Assembly: GCF_036227225.1 (NCBI RefSeq)
Contig: NZ_CP109444.1
Coordinates: 3,825,501 to 3,889,500, forward strand
DNA length: 64,000 nucleotides
Reading direction: 5' to 3'
From: Streptomyces sp. NBC_01478
Lineage (GTDB): Bacteria; Actinomycetota; Actinomycetes; Streptomycetales; Streptomycetaceae
Of this stretch, positions 18,501 to 26,637 are shown in pieces. Position numbers and translations under genes: made by a program. Under the pieces are notes generated by a model. It saw nothing but the letters and a program-made list of their open reading frames with translations. It was not told the DNA's origin and ran no database searches. The first letter of the stretch is position 1; every line of letters starts with the position of its first letter.

Positions 18501-18910
18501 TCAAGGGCGGTCTTCCCTGGTGGAAGGAGGACGCCAGGTGGCTGGCGAACGCCACCAACTGGCTCAGTATCGGCTTCGGCTTCGCCGGCGCCATCACCGG
18601 CCTCGTCGGCGGCTTTTTGGCCGGTATCATCTTCCCGCCCGCCGTGCCGTTCGTCGTGGCCCTCGCGGAGGGCTTCGGGTACGCCTCCCTCGTGTACTCC
18701 GGACTGAACGTGCTGTTCACCGGAATCGGCTACGGATGGTCGAGCAGCGAGTTCCAGTCGTCCCTCGGCAGCGCCGGTCTGAGTCTGCTCACCTTCGGCC
18801 AGTCCAAGTGGATCGGTGCTCTGGGCGGCTCCACCGTCATCACGAAGGTCAGCCAGTTCGGCCATGACCTCATCTCGCCGGTCACCGGCCTACTGGGGTC
18901 CCTGTTCTGA
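15533..18910 (+). CDS. Giant Tat-exported ALF-repeat protein with Ala-rich coiled coils and hydrophobic C terminus
   Basis: About 1125 residues. I chose the GTG at 15533 (a TTG two codons earlier is possible) because it places the twin-arginine motif SRRRVLGALAAT at the N terminus. Residues ~60-260 and ~590-800 contain ALF-type helical repeats (for example AVKAWLLGGKAVRAAAEVVL, DVEWFLDTGQHIARARDQ). Between and after them lie long alanine-rich segments with heptad character (~265-560 and ~815-990). The last ~130 residues contain three or four hydrophobic segments (SIGFGFAGAITGLVGGFLAG, IIFPPAVPFVVALAEGF). ALF repeats are associated with polymorphic-toxin-like exported proteins of actinomycetes; no known toxin domain is visible, but the hydrophobic end could insert in membranes. 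A four-helix membrane protein follows immediately. Confidence 0.85.
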   Translation: MNTTYWSRRRVLGALAATTAVAATSSLVLGSAPAQAATTPPDDLDEGDPFSLPDTDRAKAVKAWLLGGKAVRAAAEVVLIGSDTDVQTFLTVDLPKATAEDNRVAVLTSLAGGGKGSRRAAAAALEGGDTSIAEYLAGGFKSAFVEDMSVATGTVMAVSGKGVNRYGNTALSAGTQAALEQFLTEDQYTGRLEDMRVEAAKLLVLAGPEVQKYASRALDGTAADVEWFLDTGQHIARARDQESATIEELVAVVEREGKKADAQTKEAEEASARAVEAAEEAKEAAETAAAEAQAAQDDVVKSGKAARKAAEAATGAADSARVAIRASHAAVQASRRAAYAATAASQAAANAGSAAATAYRAAIAASKDAGQAAACKTAAVAARNAAAKARSAAKAADAAATSSAAAANAGAAAAGAARNAAAAANASAAAAASAGKAQAEAAEAKRQAQIASTNATIATNAAGTAQTLATASATAARTARDAANSAADHADNAATAAEWAYQYAGQALDYANKSTAFANSATAAANTATDAVTHAVAVEEAAREAEWQRLDEDLKQAMEETGLLARIEDQERAERAEKRTQDEQAEQATKDLVAQAEAALAAGNTGLAATLGRKASIALMNSQGSWSREAARFALCGTDADVHGWIDTDRQLAQRQDDRETVLYLAQIAAPDVADAATAALASDAVDAATGFLTGGVIEAAATDNRVAVARVLANNPGSAVKKAANAALDAGTAEALYEFLAVTHEAAQKEDDAVATATLIANAGPYTQAHAQAALEGPAWIRRNFIASAQHRTAQLDYDSAAHIAGIQGAIAASAKIAHKAQESAARAQQAAATARNAAAEAQQWSDKANASAAQATTAATQADANADAADQSAKDAQASADKAKVAAGAARTAARSANYSANRAVDAARRAVASANSAQASAASARASAIQAGQDAQTAAAAASQAHQIASAKRRTEIAAAAKQAAMDARDAKAAGTNPADTTDNDAVKGGLPWWKEDARWLANATNWLSIGFGFAGAITGLVGGFLAGIIFPPAVPFVVALAEGFGYASLVYSGLNVLFTGIGYGWSSSEFQSSLGSAGLSLLTFGQSKWIGALGGSTVITKVSQFGHDLISPVTGLLGSLF

Positions 18911-18913
18911 CCC

Positions 18914-18955
18914 GATCCGATCTGATCCGATCTGATCCGATCTGATCCGAATCGA
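18914..18955. repeat. 10-bp tandem repeat after the ALF-repeat gene
   Basis: The unit TCTGATCCGA occurs three times exactly (18921-18950), preceded by a partial unit and followed by a degenerate one. The unit is rich in GATC and partly self-complementary, and lies within a few nt of the stop codon, followed by GC-rich hairpins in 18957-19015. It may contribute to termination. Confidence 0.75.
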
Positions 18956-19029
18956 TAGGGTGCGGGTCTCGCACCGGGGGTCGGCGGCGTTCCTGCCGAC
19001 GGCCCCCGGGCGCCACTGAAAGGAACGCC

Positions 19030-19419
19030 GTGCTCGCGCAGCTTCCCCTCGTCTACCTGTTGCTCATGGCGGCGTTCGCCACGTTCGCCCTCTGCTTCGT
19101 CGTGGACAGGTGGATGAAGGCCCGCAAGCTGACACTGGGCGTCCTCGTGGGCTCCCTCGGCTGCTGTCTCGGCATGATCGCGGTCGGCGCCGTCCAGCCC
19201 GCGCACTGGAATTCCCGGCAGATGCTGGTGATGTATTCCTTTGTGTGGATCGGCCTCGCGGCAGGTCTGATTCCGCCCAGGAAACTGTTCCTCGAATACG
19301 GCGACGAATGGCGTCGGGGAATCAAACGGGACACCTACGCCTACCCCGCGCGATACCGGGTGATCATGTATGTCTCGGTCGGCGTCATGTGCTTCTTGGC
19401 ATTCGTTCTCGCGACCTGA
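19030..19419 (+). CDS. Small four-helix integral membrane protein
   Basis: 129 residues from a GTG with GAAAGGA upstream. Four hydrophobic segments are visible: LAQLPLVYLLLMAAFATFAL, LGVLVGSLGCCLGMIAVGAV, MLVMYSFVWIGLAAGLIPP and VIMYVSVGVMCFLAFVLAT. The loop between helices 3 and 4 is charged (EYGDEWRRGIKRD). I do not recognise a family. It is the next gene after the ALF-repeat exported protein, 119 nt away on the same strand. In polymorphic-toxin loci a small membrane protein in this position is often the immunity protein; that is inference from position alone. Confidence 0.7.
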   Translation: MLAQLPLVYLLLMAAFATFALCFVVDRWMKARKLTLGVLVGSLGCCLGMIAVGAVQPAHWNSRQMLVMYSFVWIGLAAGLIPPRKLFLEYGDEWRRGIKRDTYAYPARYRVIMYVSVGVMCFLAFVLAT

Positions 19420-19443
19420 CCGCCTGCCGATTTCCCGGTCCGG

Positions 19444-20367
19444 CTACACCGCCACCGGCTCCCGCTCCTCGGCGCGCTCGGCCTCCGCCGTCCTTTCCTT
19501 GCGATAGGCGCGGATCGAGTACGCCAGGGCGGCGGCCCATATTCCGTAGAGGACGACGTACACCGGAGTGCTCAGCGCGCTCGACGCACCGCCCGACGCG
19601 CCGATCCAGTCGCTCTTCAGGAGCGTACGGACGTTGGTCACGACGATGATCCCGCCGACCGCCGAGCCAAGGACCCGCGGCGGCACCAGCCGGACCAGCC
19701 AGGCGGCGACCGGCGCGGCGACCACACCACCGAGCAGGAACGCGATCACCCATGTCCACTTCAGGCCCTGCGAGCCGAGCGAGAACAGGAAACCGAGGCT
19801 CGCGGCCACCGCGACCAGGAACTCGCTCGTGTCGATCGAACCGATCACCTTGCGCGGCTCCATCCGCCCGCTGGCCAGCAGCGCCGGCGTGCCGACGGGC
19901 CCCCAGCCGCCGCCACCGGTCGCGTCCAGGAACCCGGCGACCAGACCGAGCGGCGCCAGGAACCGCTTCCTGAGCGGCTTGCCGAGCTGCCCCTTCGGCA
20001 GCCCCTTGAAGGTGAAACGCGACATGACGTGGACACCGAGCCCGAGCAGGATCAGCGACATGACCGGCTCCGCGACCTCCGTCGAGAGCTTCGACAGCAC
20101 GGTGGCCCCCAGGAACGACCCGACCGCGCCCGGTACACCGATCTTCGCGACGACCTTCCAGTCCACGTTGCCGAACCGCCAGTGCGAGGCGCCGGACATC
20201 AGCGTCGTACCGATCTCGGACAGATGGACCGTGGCGGAGGCGGCGGCCGGATTCGTCCCCATGGCCAGCAGCAGCGTTGTGGAGGTGACCCCGTAGGCCA
20301 TACCGAGGCTGCCGTCCACGAGCTGGGCCCCCAGGCCCGCGAGGGCGAGCAGTATCAGCGTGCGCAT
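19444..20367 (-). CDS. TauE/SafE family anion (sulfite/organosulfonate) exporter
   Basis: I chose the ATG at 20367, which begins directly with the first membrane helix (MRTLILLALAGLGAQLVDGS). The ~307 residues include eight or so hydrophobic segments and the TauE/SafE signature glycine patches (GMAYGVTSTTLL, FLDATGGGGWGPVGTPALL). The family moves sulfite or organosulfonates across the cytoplasmic membrane. The gene lies 119 nt downstream of the Rrf2 regulator on the same strand. As some Rrf2 proteins (CymR type) sense sulfur or cysteine status, a sulfur-homeostasis role is plausible. It is convergent with the small membrane protein. Confidence 0.88.
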   Translation of the reverse strand: MRTLILLALAGLGAQLVDGSLGMAYGVTSTTLLLAMGTNPAAASATVHLSEIGTTLMSGASHWRFGNVDWKVVAKIGVPGAVGSFLGATVLSKLSTEVAEPVMSLILLGLGVHVMSRFTFKGLPKGQLGKPLRKRFLAPLGLVAGFLDATGGGGWGPVGTPALLASGRMEPRKVIGSIDTSEFLVAVAASLGFLFSLGSQGLKWTWVIAFLLGGVVAAPVAAWLVRLVPPRVLGSAVGGIIVVTNVRTLLKSDWIGASGGASSALSTPVYVVLYGIWAAALAYSIRAYRKERTAEAERAEEREPVAV

Positions 20368-20486
20368 GTCGTGCGTCCCGTCGTTCCCGATTCCTGGGTT
20401 TCCCACCGGTTGGGTAGGGATGAACGGGAGCTGACGCTAAAGGGTGATTCTGAGTGCGGCCTGAGACGACGATGAACGACCCGCCG

Positions 20487-20945
20487 CTACGGGTTCTCCC
20501 AGGCCGCCGGTTCCGCCGCCAGTGCCCGTACCGGCTCCGGCAGGGCGTCCGCCGCGATGTCGGCGAGCGTGACGCCCTCCAGGATCTTGCGGACGTTGGC
20601 GCGCAGGGCGATCCACAGGGGGAGGAGGGGTTCGGCGGTGCCGGTGTAGGCGAGGCCGGTGGGGCGTTCGCCGCGCACGGACACGATCGGGCCGTCCACC
20701 GCGCGGATGACGTCCGCGACGGTGATCGCGGTCGCGGCGCGCGCCAGCCGGTAGCCGCCGCCCCCGCCACGCCGGCTGTCGACGATTCCGGCGCGCCGGA
20801 GGTCGCCGAGAATTCCCTCCAGGAACTTGTGCGGGATGTCCTGCGTCGTGGCGATGGTCTCGGCCTTCAGCGGGCCGTCGTCACCCCGTACGGCGAGCTC
20901 CAGTACCGCCCGTACCGCGTAATCCGCCCGTGCCGAGATCCTCAT
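20487..20945 (-). CDS. Rrf2-family transcriptional regulator lacking Fe-S cysteines
   Basis: 152 residues from the ATG at 20945. The N terminus is a classic Rrf2 winged helix (MRISARADYAVRAVLELAVR, TTQDIPHKFLEGILGDLRRAG, GGGGGYRLARAATAITVADV). The cysteine cluster that holds the [Fe-S] centre in IscR and NsrR is absent; the protein has no Cys at all, so it should belong to the cluster-free CymR/YwnA-like group. No strong ribosome site is visible, so the transcript may be leaderless. A TTCTG-N5-CAGAA dyad sits 18-32 nt before the start. Its likely targets are itself and the TauE/SafE gene. Confidence 0.9.
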   Translation of the reverse strand: MRISARADYAVRAVLELAVRGDDGPLKAETIATTQDIPHKFLEGILGDLRRAGIVDSRRGGGGGYRLARAATAITVADVIRAVDGPIVSVRGERPTGLAYTGTAEPLLPLWIALRANVRKILEGVTLADIAADALPEPVRALAAEPAAWENP

Positions 20946-20962
20946 GCGTCCATTGTGGGCCG

Positions 20963-20977
20963 TTCTGGCGTACAGAA
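20963..20977. promoter_or_regulatory. Inverted repeat, probable Rrf2 operator
   Basis: TTCTG-GCGTA-CAGAA has perfect 5-bp arms. It lies in the 118-nt region between the divergent Rrf2 and GH35 genes, close to the Rrf2 start, which suits autoregulation. No other dyad of comparable quality was seen there. Confidence 0.5.
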
Positions 20978-21063
20978 TGACCCCGCACGACGGCCTCCTG
21001 GGAACACCACGGAAAATGGCTTCGCACGTGCCGCCGACGGACCGGACCCGGGAGGAGCTTCCA

Positions 21064-24039
21064 GTGGAGCTGAGCAGGCGTACCTTCAGCACCCTCGCGG
21101 GCACGGCCGCGCTCGGATTCGCGCTGGGCGGTGGCAGCGGCGGCAGTGGTGACGCGTACGCCGCGCACGTCGTGCCGACCGGCCCGCCGCCCGCCCCGCC
21201 CACCGCGGACGGGCAGCCGCACACGATCGGCTACGACCGCCACTCCCTGATCGTCGACGGAAAACGCCTGGTCCTGTGGTCGGGCGAGATGCACCCCTTC
21301 CGGCTGCCGAGCCCGTCCCTGTGGCGGGACGTCCTGCAGAAGATGCGCGCCTTCGGCTACAACGCGGTGAGCATCTACGTCTCGTGGAACTACCACTCCC
21401 CCGCCCAGGGCCACTACGACTTCACCGGCGTCCGCGACCTCGACCTGTTCCTGCGCACGGCCGCCGAGACCGGGCTGTACGTCATCCTGCGCCCGGGCCC
21501 GTACATCAACGCCGAGATCGACGCGGGCGGCTTCCCCGGCTGGCTGACCGCCACCAAGGGCACCGCCAGGACGGCCGATCCGACGTACCTCTCGCACGTC
21601 GACGAGTGGCTGACCCAGGTCGACTCCATCGTCTCCAAGCACCTGTTCACCCAGGGCTCGGGCACGGTCCTGCTCTACCAGATCGAGAACGAGTACGACG
21701 GCCAGCTCACCCATCCGTCCGGCGCCGCCTACATGTCCCACCTGTACAAGAAGGTGCGCGCCGACGGCATCGACGTCCCCCTGTTCCACAACGACAAGGG
21801 CCGCAACGGCTATTGGACCCCGGGGTCCTTCGACATCGGCGCCGACACGGGCGGTTGGCTGTACGGCTTCGACGGGTATCCCTCGCCGTCCCAACTCCCG
21901 CCGGACTGGGGGTACTTCGGGACCGGCGGGGCGAAGGGCGGAGCCACCGCCAGCCCCAAGACCCCTGGTTTCGTACCGGAGTTCGGCGGGGGCTGGTTCG
22001 ACCCGTGGGGCGGGTCCTGGTTCGGGGGCAAGGGGTACGCGGAGTCGCGCCGGACCCGGGACGCGGCGTACGAGCGGCGTTTCTATCTCACCAACCTCGC
22101 CAACGGACTCACCCTGCACAACGTCTACATGACCTTCGGCGGCACCTCGTGGGGCTGGCTGCCGGCGCCGGTCGTCTACACGTCGTACGACTACGGCGCC
22201 GCCTTCGACGAGGGCCGCAACGCGACCGAGAAGCTCGTGCCGATGCACCAACTGGGCCATCTGCTGCGGACGGTGCCCGACTTCGCCAAGCTGGACCGGG
22301 CGGCGGACGTCAAGGCGGACGGCCTGAAGGTGTACCACCTCACCAACGCCGACACCGGCGCCCATGTCTACGTCCTGCGCAACGACGGTACGGAGCAGGT
22401 CACTTCGACGCTGCCGACCGCGAGCGACGACATCGAGGTCACCGTCCCGGCTCAGGACGCCCGCCTCCTCGTCACCCAACTCGCCCTCGGCGGGCGCAAG
22501 TTGAGGTACTCGACCATCACCCCGATGATGTCCCTCACCACCGGGCGGCAGGACCTCGCCGTGTTCGCCGGGAGGCGCGGCGAGATGGCCCACGTGGTGC
22601 TGGACTGCCCGGAGGAGCCGGTGGTGACCCGCCTCGACGCGCAGGCCGCGTGGGTGTGGGACCGCGGTCTCCTGCACGTCACCGTCCCGCTCGGCATCGG
22701 CGGCCTGACCCGGATCCTCGTCCAGGCCGGCGGCGTCGACAACGCCCTCCTGCTGATGTTCGCCGACGAGGCCACGTCCGTACGCCTGTGGCCGTACGAG
22801 ACCGGAGCGGGCACCGCGCTGGTCTACGGCCCGGCGCTGCTGCGCGAGGCCACGATCAGCGGGACGACCGCCCAGCTCACCGGCGACACCGTCGGCGAGA
22901 CCGGCCTGGAGGTGTGGGGCCCGCGCGGCCTCACCGACGTCACCTGGAACGGGCGGCCGGTGCCCGCGACCGTCACCAACGCGGGCAGCCTGCGCTCGAA
23001 CCCGGACGCGCTGCTCCCGGGGGTGCCCGCGGTACCGCTCCCCGTGCTCGACAACTGGCGGCGGAAGGTGGAGAACCAGGAGGCCGCGGTCGCCTTCGAC
23101 GACTCCAAGTGGACTGCGGCGAACAGGACTTCGACGTTCAGCACAACGCCCGTGCCGGCCGGACAGCCCGTGCTCTTCGCGGACGACTACGGCTTCCACT
23201 ACGGCGACGTCTGGTACCGGGGCCGCTTCACCACGACCACCGGCGACAGCGCGGAATCGGTGACCCTCGCCTACAGCACCGGCACCCAGGGCATGCTGAT
23301 GGCCTGGCTCGACGGGGTGCCGCTGGGCACGCACCGGATGCCGGTCCCGACCACCAGCAGTGTGCGGCAGGGCAGTTGGACCGCGAAGGCGACCTTCGCG
23401 GTCCCGGAGAAGCAGCGCGCGGCCGGTGCCCATGTCCTGTCCGTGCTGGTGCGGCGGATGCAGCACGACCAGGACGGCAAGGCCCTCGACACCCACAAGG
23501 TGGCCCGCGGCCTGACCGCGGCGACCTTCAAGGGCGCCTCCCCGAAGGTGAGTTGGCGCATCCAGGGCGCGGCGGCACCGGATCCGGTGCGCGGTCCGCA
23601 GAACAACGGCGGTCTGTACGGCGAGCGCGAGGGCTGGCATCTGCCGGACTTCCCGGACTCGGGCTGGGAGGCCGTCACCCTCCCCCGCGCCGACAAGCGG
23701 CAGGGAGTGGCCTGGTACCGGACCACCTTCAAGCTCGCCGTGGACAGCGGCATCGACGCCTCGGTCGGCCTGGTCCTCGACGACGACCCGGCGCGCGCCT
23801 ACCGCGTCCAGATCTTCCTGAACGGCTGGAACATGGGCCAGTACATCAACGACGTGGGCCCGCAGCACACCTTCGCCCTGCCGAACGGGATCCTCCGCAC
23901 CCGGGGCACCAACACCCTCGCGCTGGCCGTCCTCTCCGACGGCACCACACCGGCGGGCCCGAAGGACGTACGGCTGACGCTGCTGGGCAGTGCGGCCGGA
24001 GGAGTACCGGTCTCGCCGGTGGCCTCCCCCGGCCGCTGA
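21064..24039 (+). CDS. Secreted GH35 beta-galactosidase
   Basis: About 991 residues. I chose the GTG at 21064, 6-7 nt after GGAGGAG; it starts a twin-arginine signal (SRRTFSTLAGTAALGFALGG). The catalytic (beta/alpha)8 domain covers about residues 55-370. GH35 signatures are LWSGEMHPFRLP, YVSWNYHSP, ILRPGPYINAE, the acid/base Glu in YQIENEYDG and the nucleophile Glu in VPEFGGGW. Several beta-sandwich and jelly-roll domains follow, ending with two lectin-like modules (VAWYRTTFKL, ALAVLSDGTTPAG). The enzyme should release beta-linked galactose from extracellular polymers such as galactan or arabinogalactan, which fits the adjacent arabinan operon although that is on the opposite strand. Confidence 0.93.
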   Translation: MELSRRTFSTLAGTAALGFALGGGSGGSGDAYAAHVVPTGPPPAPPTADGQPHTIGYDRHSLIVDGKRLVLWSGEMHPFRLPSPSLWRDVLQKMRAFGYNAVSIYVSWNYHSPAQGHYDFTGVRDLDLFLRTAAETGLYVILRPGPYINAEIDAGGFPGWLTATKGTARTADPTYLSHVDEWLTQVDSIVSKHLFTQGSGTVLLYQIENEYDGQLTHPSGAAYMSHLYKKVRADGIDVPLFHNDKGRNGYWTPGSFDIGADTGGWLYGFDGYPSPSQLPPDWGYFGTGGAKGGATASPKTPGFVPEFGGGWFDPWGGSWFGGKGYAESRRTRDAAYERRFYLTNLANGLTLHNVYMTFGGTSWGWLPAPVVYTSYDYGAAFDEGRNATEKLVPMHQLGHLLRTVPDFAKLDRAADVKADGLKVYHLTNADTGAHVYVLRNDGTEQVTSTLPTASDDIEVTVPAQDARLLVTQLALGGRKLRYSTITPMMSLTTGRQDLAVFAGRRGEMAHVVLDCPEEPVVTRLDAQAAWVWDRGLLHVTVPLGIGGLTRILVQAGGVDNALLLMFADEATSVRLWPYETGAGTALVYGPALLREATISGTTAQLTGDTVGETGLEVWGPRGLTDVTWNGRPVPATVTNAGSLRSNPDALLPGVPAVPLPVLDNWRRKVENQEAAVAFDDSKWTAANRTSTFSTTPVPAGQPVLFADDYGFHYGDVWYRGRFTTTTGDSAESVTLAYSTGTQGMLMAWLDGVPLGTHRMPVPTTSSVRQGSWTAKATFAVPEKQRAAGAHVLSVLVRRMQHDQDGKALDTHKVARGLTAATFKGASPKVSWRIQGAAAPDPVRGPQNNGGLYGEREGWHLPDFPDSGWEAVTLPRADKRQGVAWYRTTFKLAVDSGIDASVGLVLDDDPARAYRVQIFLNGWNMGQYINDVGPQHTFALPNGILRTRGTNTLALAVLSDGTTPAGPKDVRLTLLGSAAGGVPVSPVASPGR

Positions 24040-24044
24040 CCACC

Positions 24045-25559
24045 TCAGGCCAGCCGGATCACGTTCCAGGACAGCGGCTCCAGTACGGCGGTCAGGGTGC
24101 CGTCCTGGAGGGCGGTGCCCTCGACCGGGTGCGGGGCCACCCGCTCCGGGTCCGCCAGGGTGTTGCGGGCGTCCGGGTCGGCGTCCGCGAGCGCGCTGTG
24201 CTCGACGACCGAGGTCAAGTCCAGGCCGTTCAGGGCGACTTGGAGCGGGAGGGGCTCGGTGCGGCTGCGGTTGACGGCGAACACCGTGACCGAGCCGTCG
24301 TCGCCGCGCACCGCGGTGGCGTGCAGCAGGTCGGCCTCGCCGTACTTCTGCGTCTCGTGGGTCGGGGAGTCGACGCGGACGTCGAGGACCTGGCCGCGGC
24401 CGTACTTCGAGGCCTGCGCGAAGGGGAAGAAGGTCGTCTGCCGCCAGGCCGGGCCGCCCGGTTCGGTCATGATCGGGGCGATGACGTTGACGAGCTGGGC
24501 GAGGCAGGCGACGGTGACGCGGTCGGCGTGCCGGAGCAGGGCGATCATGAGCGAGCCGAAGACGACCGCGTCCATGACGCTGTAGTTGTCCTCCAGCAGG
24601 CGCGGGGCCTCCGGCCAGTCGGCCGGGTCCGCGTTCTTCGCCTGCTCCTCCCAGTCCGCCGTGTACCAGACGTTCCACTCGTCGAAGGAGAGGTTGATCT
24701 TCTTCTTCGACTTCAGGCGGGCGCCCACGTGGTCGGCGGTCGCGACCACGTTCTCGATGAAGGACTCCATGTCGACGGCCGAGGCGACGAAGGAGTCGAG
24801 GTCGCCGTCGAGCGGCTGGTAGTAGGCGTGCAGCGAGATGTAGTCGACCAGGTCGTAGGTCTCCTGGAGGACCGTCGCCTCCCACTCGGCGAAGGTCGGC
24901 ATGGCCTGGGCGGAGGAGCCGCAGGCGACGAGTTCGACACCGGCGTCGATCTGGCGCATCGCGCGGGCCGTCTCGGCGGCGATCCTGCCGTACTCCTCGG
25001 CGGTCTTGTGGCCGGTCTGCCAGGGGCCGTCCATCTCGTTGCCCAGGCACCACATGCGGATGCCGAAGGGGTCCTTGTCGCCGTGCGCGATCCGCTGCTC
25101 GGAGAGGGCGGTGCCGGCGGGGTGGTTGGCGTACTCCTGGAGTTCGAGGGCCTCGGCGACGCCCCGGGTGCCCAGGTTGATCGCCATCATCGGCTCCGCC
25201 TGGGGGCCGACCTTCTTCAGGAAGGCGATGTACTCGGAGAGGCCGAAGCGGTTCGTCTCCGTCGAGCGCCAGGCCAGGTCGAGGCGGCGGGGGCGGTCCT
25301 CGGCGGGGCCCACCGAGTCCTCCCACTTGTAGCCGGAGACGAAGTTGCCGCCGGGGTAGCGGATGGCGGTGACGCCCAGTTCACGGACGAGGTCGAGGAC
25401 GTCCTGGCGGATGCCGTCCTCGTCCGCGGTGGGGTGGCCGGGTTCGAAGATGCCGGTGTAGACGCAGCGGCCGAGGTGTTCCACGAAGGAGCCGAAGAGG
25501 CGGGGGTTGACTTCGCCGATCGTGAAGGCGGGGTCGAGGGTGAAGCGGGCGGTACGCAT
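24045..25559 (-). CDS. GH51 alpha-L-arabinofuranosidase, intracellular
   Basis: 504 residues with no signal peptide, typical of cytoplasmic GH51 enzymes. The catalytic domain shows IGEVNPRLFGSFVEHLGR, IRYPGGNFVSGYKWEDSVGP, the acid/base Glu in WCLGNEMDGPWQ and the nucleophile Glu in LSFDEWNVWY; a C-terminal beta-sandwich follows (FAVNRSRTEPLPLQVAL). It removes arabinofuranosyl units from imported arabino-oligosaccharides. It is the last gene of the SBP-permease-permease-GH43-GH51 run, after an 88-nt gap that holds a dispersed repeat. It is convergent with GH35, with only 5 nt between the stops. Confidence 0.95.
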   Translation of the reverse strand: MRTARFTLDPAFTIGEVNPRLFGSFVEHLGRCVYTGIFEPGHPTADEDGIRQDVLDLVRELGVTAIRYPGGNFVSGYKWEDSVGPAEDRPRRLDLAWRSTETNRFGLSEYIAFLKKVGPQAEPMMAINLGTRGVAEALELQEYANHPAGTALSEQRIAHGDKDPFGIRMWCLGNEMDGPWQTGHKTAEEYGRIAAETARAMRQIDAGVELVACGSSAQAMPTFAEWEATVLQETYDLVDYISLHAYYQPLDGDLDSFVASAVDMESFIENVVATADHVGARLKSKKKINLSFDEWNVWYTADWEEQAKNADPADWPEAPRLLEDNYSVMDAVVFGSLMIALLRHADRVTVACLAQLVNVIAPIMTEPGGPAWRQTTFFPFAQASKYGRGQVLDVRVDSPTHETQKYGEADLLHATAVRGDDGSVTVFAVNRSRTEPLPLQVALNGLDLTSVVEHSALADADPDARNTLADPERVAPHPVEGTALQDGTLTAVLEPLSWNVIRLA

Positions 25560-25605
25560 GTGCGCCTTTCGAGGTGGGTGCCTTGTGTTTCGTCGGCGGG
25601 TACAG

Positions 25606-25642
25606 GTTCGCTGTGGCTGGTCGCGCAGTTCCCCGCGCCCCT
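25606..25642. repeat. Short form of the dispersed GC-rich intergenic repeat
   Basis: Its complement begins AGGGGCGCGGGG and ends GCGCGACCAGCCAC, the same ends as the three long copies (35731, 41482, 46416), but about 25-30 bp of their middle part is replaced by AACT. It sits just after the GH43 stop codon, within the operon. Confidence 0.75.
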
Positions 25643-25647
25643 AAAAG

Positions 25648-26616
25648 CTAAAAGGCCTTGGGCCAGCCGGTGTTTGTCCAGCTCAGGGTGTTTAGCCCTA
25701 GCTTTGGTGTGCCTGAATCCTCGCCGTCGTAGTAGTGGTATGCCAAGACATCCTTACCTTTGTCTTGGAAGATGGATTCTCCGCCTGGGCCTATGTAGCG
25801 GCCGTGGCTTGCGAGGAGTAGGTCTCCGCCGCCTGCCAGCATCGACTTGCCTGTGCTGTCCGCGTACGGGCCCGTGATCGACGTCGAGCGGCCGACCCGG
25901 ATCTTGTAGGTGGAGTTCACGCCGGCGCAGCACGCGTCGTAGGACGCGAAGAGGTAGTAGTAGGCGCCGTGCTTCAGCACATACGCGCCCTCCACCGCGT
26001 ACGGCGCGTCCGGGCGGGTCGCCAGTTGGGCGACCGTTGCGCCGGGGATCGCCTTGCCCGTCGCGGGGTTGAGTTCGACCAGGCGGATGCCCGTCCAGTA
26101 CGAGCCGAACGCCATCCAGAGTTTGCCGTCCGCGGTGATCAGCGCCGGGTCTATGGCGTTCCAGGCGTCCGTCGTCTCCGAGGTGAAGGCCTTGCCCTGG
26201 TCGGTCCAGGTGCCGGGGAGGCCGGTGGGGGACGTTGCCACGCCGATCGCGGAGTGGTTGGTGCCCCAGGAGGAGACGGCGTAGTAGAGCCAGTAGCGGC
26301 CGGCCCGGTAGGAGAGGTCGGGGGCCCAGGGGTCGCCGGTGGAGTTGTAGTCGTACCACCAACTCGGAGGCGTGGCGAAGGCGTTGCCCGCGTCGTCCCA
26401 CTGGACGCGGTCCTTGGAGGTGCGGGCGCCGATGACGCCGCCGGTCGAATAGGCGACGTAGGAACCGGACTTGAGGCGGATGACCGTGGGGTCGTGGATG
26501 ATCTGCTGGCCGGTGATGGGCTGCGGGTCGGGGTAGGTGACGGCGGCCCCGGCCGTGGCGGGGAGGATCGCGATCGCTGCTGCGGCGAGCAGGGTCGCCA
26601 GTCTGTAGTGCTTCAA
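25648..26616 (-). CDS. Secreted GH43 arabinan endo-1,5-alpha-L-arabinosidase
   Basis: 322 residues with a clean Sec signal (LATLLAAAAIAILPATAGAA). It has a five-bladed propeller pattern with the GH43 catalytic carboxylates: Asp in IIHDPTVIRL, Asp in AWNAIDPALI and Glu in YAVEGAYVLK. WAPDLSYRAGRYWLYYAVS and GGDLLLASHGRYIGPGGES are typical of endo-arabinanases. It should cut alpha-1,5-arabinan outside the cell. It starts 21 nt after the second permease in the same operon. The last ~45 codons use more AT-rich synonymous codons (CTA, AAA, GGT) than the rest of the gene. Confidence 0.92.
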   Translation of the reverse strand: MKHYRLATLLAAAAIAILPATAGAAVTYPDPQPITGQQIIHDPTVIRLKSGSYVAYSTGGVIGARTSKDRVQWDDAGNAFATPPSWWYDYNSTGDPWAPDLSYRAGRYWLYYAVSSWGTNHSAIGVATSPTGLPGTWTDQGKAFTSETTDAWNAIDPALITADGKLWMAFGSYWTGIRLVELNPATGKAIPGATVAQLATRPDAPYAVEGAYVLKHGAYYYLFASYDACCAGVNSTYKIRVGRSTSITGPYADSTGKSMLAGGGDLLLASHGRYIGPGGESIFQDKGKDVLAYHYYDGEDSGTPKLGLNTLSWTNTGWPKAF

Positions 26617-26637
26617 CTCAGTACCTCCGAAGGTGAG

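Noticed and set aside
15623..18865. 1080-codon minus-strand frame opposite the ALF-repeat gene
   Set aside because: Pure Arg/Gly shadow of an Ala-rich coding sequence; no start site or domain.
18913..18955. CRISPR-like or iteron array
   Set aside because: The unit is only 10 bp with no spacers and few copies, next to a gene end; better explained as a simple tandem repeat.
20881..25326. 1481-codon minus-strand open frame across the GH35 gene
   Set aside because: Generated by GC bias opposite GH35 and alongside GH51; the sequence is low-complexity and lacks any motif, whereas GH35 and GH51 have full catalytic signatures.
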